Shown here piece by piece: positions 18,043 to 25,729 of a stretch of 64,000 bases of DNA. Both the position numbers and the translations under genes were made by a program. This DNA is from HGM04593 sp045636545 (lineage in GTDB: Bacteria > Bacteroidota > Bacteroidia > Bacteroidales > Bacteroidaceae), in contig JAZTXR010000007.1 in the NCBI GenBank assembly GCA_045636545.1, forward strand, positions 15,761 to 79,760, read 5' to 3'. The notes beneath the pieces are model-generated. The model saw nothing but the letters and a program-made list of their open reading frames with translations, did no database searches and was not told the DNA's origin. Numbering within the stretch: position 1 is the first letter of the stretch; the number at the start of each line of letters is the position of its first letter.

Positions 18043-18978
18043 CTAAATGCTATTCTGTAGCAATCTTTTTACGTGTTCAGTCTCTTGCTCGCTCATTTTG
18101 CATTTGGTGATGAAGTCTATGGAATCTTCGCTGTGCAGGTCGGTGCCGGCAACAGTGTATAGCCCGTTTGTGAGCAGCCAAAGTGCTTTCTTCTTCACCA
18201 CCGGGCCGTAGCCGCCGGCAAGTGAGGCTAGGTTGAGCTGGAAACGGACTCCCTCGCTGTGGAGTCTGGTGTACTCGGCATTGTCGAGGTACATATACCT
18301 TTCGGGGTGGGCAAGCAATGGGTGGTAGCCCAATGACTTTATCTGCTGCAGTGTTTCACGCATCTTTATGGGTGCGTTGTAGTATGATGTCTCCACAAGT
18401 ATATGCTTGCCGCTTGTGCCGATGGGGAGGAGATTGTTTCTCCCCTCCGTCACCTCGCTCTGCTCGTGCCACCTCCCCTCTGCAGCGGGGCGGAGCTTGT
18501 TGTTTTCATCTCCCTCCCCCAGCGGGTACTCCCTCTTTGGCAAAGAGGGAGAGTTTGGGGTTTTATTATCTCCCACTGCTTCGCTCCTCCCTCTTTGTAA
18601 AGAGGGGCAGTCTTTTGTAGGTGAGATTTCTCCCTGCGGTTCGAAATGACAAGCTGTGTTGTCCAATAGCTTACGCAGGTGGTTGTCTATCATATATTCG
18701 GCGGCGAGGCGTAGCTCTACACTGCCGTTGTAGGCGGCTTTCAACCTCTCAAAGCGGGCGCGCAGTTTCTCTGTGCTGTTGGGGCAGTCCTCCATTATGT
18801 GTGGGGTGAGCCACAGGGTTTTTATGCCCAGTGTCTCGTATGTGGCAAGTATGCGCAGTGCCTCGTCAATGGTTTCCACACCATCGTCCATTCCCGGCAG
18901 TATGTGGGAGTGGTGGTCGGTAGCACCATGGAGGATGCCGCTTGCCGCTATTGTTGTTTTCTTACTGAAGAACCACAC
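18043..18978 (-). CDS. CpsB/Wzb-type PHP tyrosine phosphatase with in-frame repeat insertion
   Basis: A 311-residue manganese-dependent protein tyrosine phosphatase of the PHP family that dephosphorylates the capsule autokinase. Metal-ligand motifs are all visible: DHHSHILPGMDDG (21-33), TPHI (58-61), AAEY (92-95), AHPERY (223-228) and AGTDLHS (277-283). Relatives are usually about 240-250 residues; the excess is a stretch of about 70 residues (109-181) encoded by palindromic repeats rather than by family sequence. The frame and motifs on both sides are intact, so the enzyme may still work. Start is GTG at 18978. It lies between wzc and wzx, the usual position. Confidence 0.88.
   Translation of the reverse strand: MWFFSKKTTIAASGILHGATDHHSHILPGMDDGVETIDEALRILATYETLGIKTLWLTPHIMEDCPNSTEKLRARFERLKAAYNGSVELRLAAEYMIDNHLRKLLDNTACHFEPQGEISPTKDCPSLQRGRSEAVGDNKTPNSPSLPKREYPLGEGDENNKLRPAAEGRWHEQSEVTEGRNNLLPIGTSGKHILVETSYYNAPIKMRETLQQIKSLGYHPLLAHPERYMYLDNAEYTRLHSEGVRFQLNLASLAGGYGPVVKKKALWLLTNGLYTVAGTDLHSEDSIDFITKCKMSEQETEHVKRLLQNSI
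18436..18654. repeat. Composite palindromic repeat element inside the phosphatase gene
   Basis: About 219 bp with base composition and sequence unlike the flanking gene. It contains a stem of 11 bp with a 1-nt centre at 18529-18551 (CTCCCTCTTTG / CAAAGAGGGAG), a second copy of the same CCCTCTTT..AAAGAGGG palindrome at 18588-18607, a related degenerate one at 18475-18490 (CCCC..GGGG), and at 18626-18650 a segment (TTTCTCCCTGCGGTTCGAAA) that resembles an intergenic repeat widespread in Bacteroidota genomes. The element length keeps the reading frame. Boundaries are estimated from where phosphatase family sequence stops and resumes. Confidence 0.8.
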
Positions 18979-19058
18979 GTTTTAATAAGGTGAAATGTGA
19001 AAGGTGAAAACTGAAAGGTTGGTTTCATTCGCTTGCATAAGTTTTCCGCTTTTACCTT

Positions 19059-21431
19059 TCATTTTTTAGAGTGGTAGTGGTAGCCGTACCCATATCCGTA
19101 ACCATAGCTGTAGCTATAGCTGTAGCCGTATCCGTATTTGCCGCCACCGCTGTGAGTGCCGTTGAGTATCATTGACAGGCCTTTGAAGCGCTTGTTGTCG
19201 TAGATGTCCTGTAGTTCACTGAGCATCTCGCGGTGGAGTAGGCCGGCGCGTATTATGAAGAGTGTGCGGTCACAATACTCCTCGATAATCTGTGTGTCGG
19301 CAACAATCTCAATGGGCGGGCAGTCTATGAGGATGTAATTGTATAGCTCACGTGCTGCGGCAATGAGGTTTGCGAAGTTTTTGCTGTTAAGCAACTCGGT
19401 GGGGTTGGGGGGCAGGGCGCCTACGGGGATTATGTGCAGGTTGTCGTAGCCGGTGTCGGTTACTATGATGTCATTGAGGTTGTCTGTTACACCCGAGAGG
19501 TAGTCGCTGATACCTGTAGAGGTGGCCGGAATGTGTTCCGATGCCGCCGCGCGGCGAAGGTCGCCGTCGATGACAAGCACCTTTGCTCCTTTTATGGCAA
19601 GTGAGGCACCAAGGTTCATTGTGATGAAGGTTTTTCCGCTACCGGGGTTGAACGATGTAGTTAGTACAACGGTGCTTGCTCTCTCCTTGTCGTTCACGAA
19701 CTCGAAATTGGTGCGCATTACGCGGAACGCCTCGTTTATGACATTGCGTTTGCCGTGTTTTACAACGAACTTCTTGTCTGATGTCTCTTTTTTGCTACTC
19801 TTGTATAACGGAATCTCACCCAGGAACGGAACATCAATACCCTCGAGGTCGCGGCGGCCGCGGACTTTGCGGTTGGTGATTACGAACAGGAAGATTACAA
19901 TGAGTGGCAACAAGATACCAAGCGTGAGCGCCATCATTATTATTGGCTTTTGCATTGGTTCTACCGGGGTGTTGCTGCCAGACGGGTACAGGAGTATGCG
20001 GTTGTTGGATGCCGTGAGCTCTTTGGAAAGCTCGGTTTCCTCGAGCTTCTGCAACAGGAACAGGTATAGGACATTCTTTACCTTCTGTTGGCGCAAAAGG
20101 GTCTGCAGTTCCTTGGTGTTCTGTGTGGTCGAGGTGAATCTGGTGCGGCTGCTCTCAATCTCCCTTTCGGCTTCGGCAAGCTGCCTTTCCAGTTCTTTTA
20201 TGTGACTGTCGATGGCTGATTGTATGCCGGCGAACATTGTTGCGATGTCTTTGTCATAATCCTTTACGACAGGGCTGTTTTCGCTGCTGTTTGCAACAAG
20301 TCTGTTGCGGTCGAAAACCTTTTGGTTATAACTGCCGATGAGTGCTTCGACATTGGCATCGGCAACACCTGTTTTTGCAGGTATGATTTCCTTGATGCCG
20401 CTCTGTGTCATATATGACTTTATGAAGTTGGCAAGTTCCAGTTGGTTGTTGAGCGAGAGCAGTGCCTCCTGCTCCTTGCTGTTCACAGCTTCTTGAACAA
20501 GTACTCTTGCTGTGTTCCGGGAGAGTTTGTTGTCGCCGCGGAACTTGGCTATTTCGCGGTCAATCTCCTCAAGCTCATACCTGATCTCTTCGGCGCGCTT
20601 GCTGATGAAGTCGGCTGTCTTTATTGTTGTGTAATTGCTCTCCTCAATCCATCTTTCGTTGTAGATATCAAGGATTGCTGTAAGTATGTGGGTGGCTCTT
20701 GTTGTTGAGACATCCTTGATGCTCAGGCCAATTATGCTGGCGCCCTCCTGGGCAAGGCCGGCCCTGAGGTTTGAACATAGATGGTTGGCAAGCATGTCTA
20801 TGTTATGCTTCTTTATATACAGTTCGGTATTCTTGAATATGCCGATTGAGGCGGTACTGTCAATGGCTATATTTCCTATCGGGGTTGTGATGGTGTCTCC
20901 AATATTTGCTTTAATCATACCGTTGCCAGCTGGCTCGCCGTTGTATGTGAACTCCTTGAGTGTCACAGTGCTGTCGCCGGTTATGGTTGCGGTAAAGGTG
21001 GCAATGTCGCTTTCGTTAAGGTCTAAGGTTTCTATTTTTAGTGGCCGGTCTTTGTATATGATGCTTTTGTAAAAACGGCCGTCTCCCATGAACTCTGTTT
21101 CAAGGCCAAGACGGCGGATGGCCTCTTTCATGATTTCAACCGATTTGAATACAGTTATTTCGTCTTGTGCATTGGCTGTAGTGCGGGAACTGCCCAGCTC
21201 CTTGAAAGTACTGCTTGTGCCGGCGCCTCCACCCTGTTCGCTTTCCTTGATGAGAATCTCGGCATACCGTTTGTATTGTGCCGGTGTGGATTTTATCACA
21301 TACGCTGCTATACCGGATGCTATGGCAAGCGAGAGCGCGAACCAATACCAGTTCCTTAAGCAATGGAACAGGAGGTCCTTTATGGGGATTACATTGTCGT
21401 TATTCCTTTTGTCAGCCTTGTTATGTGCCAT
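19059..21431 (-). CDS. wzc: Wzc-like polysaccharide co-polymerase and tyrosine autokinase
   Basis: A 790-residue BY-kinase. Order: N-terminal membrane helix (about residues 28-48), periplasmic Wzz domain with coiled-coil region, second membrane helix near 487-510, then a cytoplasmic kinase domain with Walker A (FNPGSGKTFI, ~592-601), Walker A' (VLVIDGDLRR) and Walker B (ILIDCPP, ~697-703). The C-terminal 25 residues hold eleven tyrosines alternating with Gly/Ser/His, the autophosphorylation cluster. It controls chain length and export together with the Wza-like lipoprotein just upstream (12 bp gap) and is reset by the PHP phosphatase downstream. Confidence 0.95.
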   Translation of the reverse strand: MAHNKADKRNNDNVIPIKDLLFHCLRNWYWFALSLAIASGIAAYVIKSTPAQYKRYAEILIKESEQGGGAGTSSTFKELGSSRTTANAQDEITVFKSVEIMKEAIRRLGLETEFMGDGRFYKSIIYKDRPLKIETLDLNESDIATFTATITGDSTVTLKEFTYNGEPAGNGMIKANIGDTITTPIGNIAIDSTASIGIFKNTELYIKKHNIDMLANHLCSNLRAGLAQEGASIIGLSIKDVSTTRATHILTAILDIYNERWIEESNYTTIKTADFISKRAEEIRYELEEIDREIAKFRGDNKLSRNTARVLVQEAVNSKEQEALLSLNNQLELANFIKSYMTQSGIKEIIPAKTGVADANVEALIGSYNQKVFDRNRLVANSSENSPVVKDYDKDIATMFAGIQSAIDSHIKELERQLAEAEREIESSRTRFTSTTQNTKELQTLLRQQKVKNVLYLFLLQKLEETELSKELTASNNRILLYPSGSNTPVEPMQKPIIMMALTLGILLPLIVIFLFVITNRKVRGRRDLEGIDVPFLGEIPLYKSSKKETSDKKFVVKHGKRNVINEAFRVMRTNFEFVNDKERASTVVLTTSFNPGSGKTFITMNLGASLAIKGAKVLVIDGDLRRAAASEHIPATSTGISDYLSGVTDNLNDIIVTDTGYDNLHIIPVGALPPNPTELLNSKNFANLIAAARELYNYILIDCPPIEIVADTQIIEEYCDRTLFIIRAGLLHREMLSELQDIYDNKRFKGLSMILNGTHSGGGKYGYGYSYSYSYGYGYGYGYHYHSKK

Positions 21432-21443
21432 TTGTCAGCGATT

Positions 21444-22214
21444 TTAAAGGTTAATGCCGCGGAAGAATGTTATCAGAGTGAGTGCCAATGATGTTACAGA
21501 GAACCAGAATGAGATGGAGCGCACCGTGTTGCCGTTGGTTGACGATGCTGCGGCTTTGGATGGGTTGGGCTCAACGTAGACAATATCGTTCTGCTGCAGA
21601 TAGAATGCCGGTGATGCGTGGAACTGTGCCGCATCGTTGAGGTTCAAGGTGTATGCCTTCTGCACGCCATACTCCTCGCGCAATACGGTGATGTTCTCTC
21701 GCTTGCCTTGGATGGTGAGGTCGCCGGCGAGGCTGATGGCATCGAGCACGGTAAAGCGGTCCTTCTTGATGTCATATTTTCCAGGTGATTTCACTTCGCC
21801 AATCACGGATACCTGCTGATCATAAAAACCGACAATGACAACAGGGTCAAGCACCAATTTCTTCTCGATAATTATGTTCTTGATGTGCTTTGCAAGTTCA
21901 TCGCGTGTCTTGCCCTCAACGTGAATTTCGCCAAGTGTGGGGAAATCGATATATCCGCGCTCGTCGACAGTGTAGGCAAGGCGGGTCTCGTTGCCGCTCG
22001 CCGAACGTGTGAGGCTGAATGGCTGTACGAGTTCATGGTCCTTGCTGTTGACGTAGATGGTGAACTGGTCGCCGGCTTTCAGCTTGATGTCCTGTGGGAG
22101 TGCAATCTTTACGCTTTCACCATCGTTAAGGTCCTGGAAATAGGAAACCTTTTTTTGAGTTGAGCAAGCCGCTGTCAAAAACAGCAACATCAGCACTGGA
22201 ATGATTTTTTTCAT
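21444..22214 (-). CDS. Wza-like polysaccharide export lipoprotein
   Basis: A 256-residue outer-membrane polysaccharide export protein. Lipobox at residues 14-17 (TAAC), then a Poly_export domain (LKAGDQFTIYVNSKDHELVQ, residues ~45-64), an SLBB-type segment with VIGEVKSPGKYDIKK near 135-149, and a C-terminal hydrophobic segment (ISFWFSVTSLALTLITFF) that may cross the membrane, as commonly seen in Bacteroidota members. It forms the export channel with the autokinase encoded directly downstream. The 115 bp between it and upxY are AT-rich and hold a CAAAAATA (-7-like on the minus strand, 22297-22304), without a good -33. Confidence 0.93.
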   Translation of the reverse strand: MKKIIPVLMLLFLTAACSTQKKVSYFQDLNDGESVKIALPQDIKLKAGDQFTIYVNSKDHELVQPFSLTRSASGNETRLAYTVDERGYIDFPTLGEIHVEGKTRDELAKHIKNIIIEKKLVLDPVVIVGFYDQQVSVIGEVKSPGKYDIKKDRFTVLDAISLAGDLTIQGKRENITVLREEYGVQKAYTLNLNDAAQFHASPAFYLQQNDIVYVEPNPSKAAASSTNGNTVRSISFWFSVTSLALTLITFFRGINL

Positions 22215-22329
22215 AGTCTATCTGTTTTTTGTTTTTACTCGGTTTCTTTATGCCACATGTTTTTCGCTTATGTATGTGCTTGTAAATATTTTTTATCAAA
22301 AATATTTTGAGTTGGGTTTTAAGGTGTTT

Positions 22330-22998
22330 TTAACCGATGACTTCTATGAAGTCGGTACCGATTTCGGTAAGCGCTACGGCTGTGATTCCTTCAATGAGCA
22401 TAACCACTCTGCGGCTGCGTTTGCCCTGGATTTTTACAAAATAGCCCTCGGTGCCATCAAATGCGCCGCCATGGACACGCACTCTTGTGCCTTTCTTGAT
22501 GTCTATCTCCTCGGGGCGCAGGTAGATGATGTTTTCGTTTTTTGCTTTGCAGACGGCAATGAATTGCTGCATCTGGCTCTCGGGGACAGTGATTGGGATG
22601 TTCTTTCCGCCTTGCGGCCGGGTGTGGTATTGCAGGAAGTTGACACCTTGCTTGAGTGTCTTGATTCTCTCTTTTGATGTGTGGACAAAGACCAGGTTGT
22701 GTATTGCCGGAACCATTTGCCTCCTCTTTGTTCCGTTGCGCCTCTCCACAAGCGCCTCTTTCATTGGCACGAAACATTCAATGCCTTTCTTGTCGAGATA
22801 TTCTTTGGCTATGAGTTCCCTGCGGTAGGGTGCGCTCATTGCAAACCAGAGAATGTCATTGTCGTTTTCCACGGTGCGCTCTTGTGACGATTGGATTTGT
22901 TTGGTTGCCGAATGGATATACTTCTGGCTCCTTGATGGTGTGGTAATGTGTTGGCCATCAAGTTTTTGTGTTTTTGCAAAATGGGCATGTTCGCCCAA
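22330..22998 (-). CDS. UpxY/NusG-like capsule transcription antiterminator
   Basis: First gene of the capsule operon. The NusG N-terminal domain starts at about residue 49 (ILWFAMSAPYRRELIAKEYL) and a KOW motif follows near 170-190 (RVRVHGGAFDGTEGYFVKI). UpxY proteins associate with RNA polymerase at their own operon leader and prevent premature termination. The ~45 residues before the NGN domain are unlike it and probably disordered; an in-frame GTG at 22872 would give a protein of 180 residues, closer to usual UpxY length, with a leader of about 170 nt. The ATG at 22998 is the longest option. No companion UpxZ gene is seen. Confidence 0.88.
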   Translation of the reverse strand: MGEHAHFAKTQKLDGQHITTPSRSQKYIHSATKQIQSSQERTVENDNDILWFAMSAPYRRELIAKEYLDKKGIECFVPMKEALVERRNGTKRRQMVPAIHNLVFVHTSKERIKTLKQGVNFLQYHTRPQGGKNIPITVPESQMQQFIAVCKAKNENIIYLRPEEIDIKKGTRVRVHGGAFDGTEGYFVKIQGKRSRRVVMLIEGITAVALTEIGTDFIEVIG

Positions 22999-23050
22999 AC
23001 TGCGGCAAACTTGGTTGCAGGGGATGTCATTTCCGGCAACATTCCTTAAA

Positions 23051-23082
23051 CAAAAATATCAAAAAATAAGTTCTTGTGCAAC
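23051..23082 (-). promoter_or_regulatory. Putative promoter of the capsule operon
   Basis: On the minus strand, TATTTTTG (23051-23058) matches the Bacteroidota -7 consensus TAnnTTTG, and GTTG at 23079-23082 stands in for the -33 TTTG with a 20-nt spacer. Transcription would start near 23044, about 45 nt before the ATG of the UpxY gene or 170 nt before its alternative GTG. No invertible-promoter inverted repeats were seen flanking it, so there is no sign of phase variation here. Confidence 0.55.
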
Positions 23083-23109
23083 TTTTTTTCCATGCTTCTG
23101 GCGGCGTGT

Positions 23110-23143
23110 AAAAAAAAAATACCACAGGGGTGTGCCTGTGGTA
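23110..23143 (-). terminator. Rho-independent terminator after methyltransferase gene
   Basis: On the minus strand a perfect 9-bp stem (TACCACAGG / CCTGTGGTA, 23120-23143) with a 6-nt loop is followed directly by ten T residues. It lies 30 bp past the methyltransferase stop and separates the DUF4254-GT9-methyltransferase operon from the capsule promoter. Confidence 0.9.
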
Positions 23144-23172
23144 ACGGTGTTGCTGCATAAAACGCTGTGCTG

Positions 23173-23898
23173 TTATTTTAGAGTGAGGCGTGCAAGGTAG
23201 TCGTAGTGCTCGCCGTCAATGCACTTTTCGCAGATGAAACCGTGCTCTTCGGCATACATGGAAAGCGTGTCGAAGTCTATGTAGAGCCAGTCAAACGCTG
23301 TGCCGGTGATGTTCTTGTAGCGCATCTTATAGTCGATTTCGCCATAATAGCCGGCTGCAAGGTCAATGTCCATCGCGCCTTCCTCGTCCATAAATACATA
23401 TCTGATGTCCGACGAGTCGAGCAGAACCTGTCCGCCCGGTGCAAGAAGGCGCTTGATGCTGCGGAAGAACTCGGGCAGCCTGTCTATCTTGCCGACAATG
23501 CCTATTCCGTTCATCGCCAAAAGTATGGTGTCGAACTTTTCGGTGAATGTCTCGTCAAAGAAGTTCGTGTTGCGGGCATCGATTCCCCTGGCTTTCATGA
23601 CCTCCACGGCAAGTTCAGATATGTCTATGGCTACGGTTTCAAGTCCTTGCTCCTTGATTATCACGCTGTGGCAGCCGCTGCCTGCGCCCACGTCAAGAAC
23701 CCTGCCACGGCAGAGACCAATGGCTCTCTGCTCCTGGATGGGCATCTCGTCAAACCGGCGGAAGAGTGTGGGTACCGGGATCTCATCCTCGTAGAACATG
23801 GAGGAGAGTACTCTTAGCTTGCCGGCTTTCCCCGTGTGGTAATAGTCGGAAATTGCTCTTCCCATCGGGTCTTTTTCCTTGTTTATGGTTGCTTGCAT
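23173..23898 (-). CDS. Class I SAM-dependent methyltransferase
   Basis: A 241-residue methyltransferase with the SAM-binding motif I GRVLDVGAGSGCHS (about 65-78), motif II acidic residue in VAIDIS, and post-motif segments (TILLAMNGIG, LAPGGQVLLD). The substrate is not recognisable. I chose ATG 23898; a GTG directly before it is also in frame. It is the last gene of a three-gene operon with a GT9 protein (15 bp upstream) and DUF4254, an arrangement that suggests modification of a lipopolysaccharide or another surface glycan, though this is inference. Confidence 0.85.
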   Translation of the reverse strand: MQATINKEKDPMGRAISDYYHTGKAGKLRVLSSMFYEDEIPVPTLFRRFDEMPIQEQRAIGLCRGRVLDVGAGSGCHSVIIKEQGLETVAIDISELAVEVMKARGIDARNTNFFDETFTEKFDTILLAMNGIGIVGKIDRLPEFFRSIKRLLAPGGQVLLDSSDIRYVFMDEEGAMDIDLAAGYYGEIDYKMRYKNITGTAFDWLYIDFDTLSMYAEEHGFICEKCIDGEHYDYLARLTLK

Positions 23899-23913
23899 CA
23901 CTTGTGTATGGTA

Positions 23914-24972
23914 TTAGTGTGTCTTTAATTTGTGCAGTATCCTTTCTGCTACTTTGTGTGGTTCAATATCCATGCAGCGGTAGTCTCCGAATCTGCAGGG
24001 CTTGTTGCCGAATATTGAGCATGGACGGCACTCCAGGGGCTTTTCAATGCAGTCCTCTTTGCGCTGTTGCCAGCCCAGGAATCCGGCAAGGGGTGATGTG
24101 GCTCCCCAAATGGAGATTGCCGGAGTGCCGGCAAGCGAGGCGATGTGCATGTTGGCAGAGTCCATGCATAGCATGACGTCGAGATGGCTTATCAGGCGCA
24201 ACTCCCCGTTGAAATTGCTTTTTCCAATGAAAGACACGGTGTCGGGGTATCTGTTGCACCATACGTTGACAATCCTCTCTTCCTCGGGGCCGTTGCCAAA
24301 GAATATAAGTTTTGTATTTCCCGCTGCTGACAGTGTGGACACAACCTCTTCCATCTTGTCAAGCGGGTATATTTTCCCTTTGTGACGGGCAAAAGGGGCA
24401 ATGCCTATCCAGTGCTCGTTGCCTTTGGGCGGAATGATTGTTGAGGATTCTGCTATGTCTCCTTTCCCCTCTTTGAAAAGTGATGTGAAATTAGGCGTAA
24501 AAGGCAGGCCGAGGCGTGTGAATACATAGCGGTAGCGCTCAAACGTGCTTTTTAATTGTCGTTTATTGCTGTTGCCGGTTCTTGTCAGTTCTCTCTTCTC
24601 CTTGCGGCCTTTGTCGATGCTTGCGACCTGCACTCTACCGAATATGCGGAAATATGTCCTGAGGATTTTTGTCCTCAGTACATCGTGCAGGTCGGCAAAC
24701 ATGTCGGGGTTGTGTGCCGACAACTCGCGGTATAGCCTGAAGAGACCATGCAGCCCCTTGTATTCTGCCGGGTTTATTCCAATGAAATCAAGGTTCTGGG
24801 GTTTGTTGACGAAGAACTGCCCGAATCGCTCGCGGCTCACGAAAATGAAGCGGTGTCCTGGGTAGGTGTCGCACAACGAGTATACCAATGGAATGGTCAT
24901 CGCTATATCTCCAACGGCCGAGAAACGTGTTATCAGTATGGTCTTTGCGGCGCTTTCACTTTTTCTGGCCAT
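23914..24972 (-). CDS. Glycosyltransferase family 9 (heptosyltransferase-like)
   Basis: A 352-residue GT-B enzyme of family 9. N-terminal ILITRFSAVGDIAMTIPLVY, the segment HRFIFVSRERFG, WIGIAPFARHKGKIYPLDKM near 210-230 and CMDSANMHIASLAGTPAISI near 285-305 followed by WGATSP are the typical heptosyltransferase motifs (D..HLA, G.T.P). It probably transfers a heptose-like or other sugar to lipopolysaccharide core on the cytosolic face. Its ATG lies inside the 3' end of the DUF4254 gene (17-bp overlap), so the two are co-translated. Confidence 0.9.
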   Translation of the reverse strand: MARKSESAAKTILITRFSAVGDIAMTIPLVYSLCDTYPGHRFIFVSRERFGQFFVNKPQNLDFIGINPAEYKGLHGLFRLYRELSAHNPDMFADLHDVLRTKILRTYFRIFGRVQVASIDKGRKEKRELTRTGNSNKRQLKSTFERYRYVFTRLGLPFTPNFTSLFKEGKGDIAESSTIIPPKGNEHWIGIAPFARHKGKIYPLDKMEEVVSTLSAAGNTKLIFFGNGPEEERIVNVWCNRYPDTVSFIGKSNFNGELRLISHLDVMLCMDSANMHIASLAGTPAISIWGATSPLAGFLGWQQRKEDCIEKPLECRPCSIFGNKPCRFGDYRCMDIEPHKVAERILHKLKTH

Positions 24973-25567
24973 AGAGAACCGGATTGAGGGCGGGGTCGTT
25001 ATACATCTTCATCTGTCGGTATACTTTCATGTACTTGCGCCCTGCGGCAATGTCGTCGAGCAACTGCCCGATAGATGTTGTCATATCCTTGTACTGCTCG
25101 TTGAGGATGTCGAGCTTTGCCTGGCATTTTGCGCGATGCCCGTCATCTACGTCTGTGCGTTTCACCTCTTCCTGCATGTGGTATATCTTCAGTGAGAGGA
25201 TAGAATAGCGGTCTACTGCCCAGGCCGGGCTTTCAGTGTTTATTGTTGCGCCGGCCATTGGCTCAACCTCCTTGTACTGGTCGAGGAAGTAGCTGTCAAT
25301 GAGCTCGACCAGGTCGGTGCGGTCCTGGTTCGACTTGTCTATGCGGCGTTTTAGTATGAGTGCTTCGGCCGGGTCAATGTCCGGATTGCGGATTATATCC
25401 TCAAAGTGCCACTGTACGGTGTCTATCCAGCATTTCAGGTAAAGGTAGTACTCGATGCTCTTTACCGGGTATGGATTGTTTATCGGAGTGTCCACGTTGT
25501 CTGTCTTGTGGTAGTCGGCAATGGCCTCATTGAATATGGGCCAACTCATCTCTGTGAAGTTTTTCAT
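24956..25567 (-). CDS. DUF4254 family protein
   Basis: A 203-residue soluble, mostly alpha-helical protein without signal peptide. It starts at ATG 25567 (MKNFTEMSWPIFNEAIADYH); the open frame extends far upstream but only as a shadow opposite pdxB. The sequence, with conserved YYLYLKCWIDTVQWHFEDII and RRIDKSNQDRTDLVE, matches the DUF4254 family that in Bacteroidota commonly precedes a GT9 gene. No biochemical function is known to me. It is first in its operon, preceded by a well-formed promoter, and may assist the glycosyltransferase encoded next to it. Confidence 0.8.
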   Translation of the reverse strand: MKNFTEMSWPIFNEAIADYHKTDNVDTPINNPYPVKSIEYYLYLKCWIDTVQWHFEDIIRNPDIDPAEALILKRRIDKSNQDRTDLVELIDSYFLDQYKEVEPMAGATINTESPAWAVDRYSILSLKIYHMQEEVKRTDVDDGHRAKCQAKLDILNEQYKDMTTSIGQLLDDIAAGRKYMKVYRQMKMYNDPALNPVLYGQKK

Positions 25568-25596
25568 ATAATTCTCTGTTCGTTCGTTAAACCCTT

Positions 25597-25609
25597 TTGT
25601 ACTGTACAA
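25597..25609. promoter_or_regulatory. Palindrome TTGTACTGTACAA in the DUF4254 leader
   Basis: A perfect 6+1+6 bp inverted repeat located about 20 nt downstream of the predicted start point of the DUF4254 operon and 30 nt before its ATG. Its size and position fit an operator for a dimeric repressor, or a short hairpin in the leader. No second copy was noticed in the window. Confidence 0.35.
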
Positions 25610-25632
25610 TAGAGTGTTTAGGTATTGATATG

Positions 25633-25663
25633 CAAAGCTAACAATTTTAATCATATCTGCAAA
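25633..25663 (-). promoter_or_regulatory. Putative promoter of the DUF4254-GT9-methyltransferase operon
   Basis: On the minus strand TAGCTTTG (25633-25640) fits TAnnTTTG, and TTTG at 25660-25663 fits the -33 element with a 19-nt spacer, the optimal Bacteroidota arrangement. It is divergent from, and its -33 nearly abuts, the pdxB promoter. Confidence 0.65.
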
Positions 25664-25665
25664 AC

Positions 25666-25700
25666 TTTGTCTGAAAACTCGTTTTAAGTTGCTATCTTTG
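25666..25700 (+). promoter_or_regulatory. Putative pdxB promoter
   Basis: TATCTTTG at 25693-25700 is an exact TAnnTTTG -7 box. A TTTG at 25666-25669 could act as -33, but the 23-nt spacer is longer than the usual 19-21, suggesting a weaker promoter. Start point predicted near 25707, about 23 nt before the pdxB ATG. Confidence 0.5.
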
Positions 25701-25729
25701 CAGTATGTATAAAGAAGAGTGAAAGAGAT

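Noticed and set aside
18318..18993. Several plus-strand open frames opposite the phosphatase gene
   Set aside because: They are shadows of the palindromic repeat and the minus-strand PHP gene; no start signals and no protein similarity.
22999..23109. Invertible capsule promoter
   Set aside because: No pair of inverted repeats flanks the promoter, and no invertase gene is nearby.
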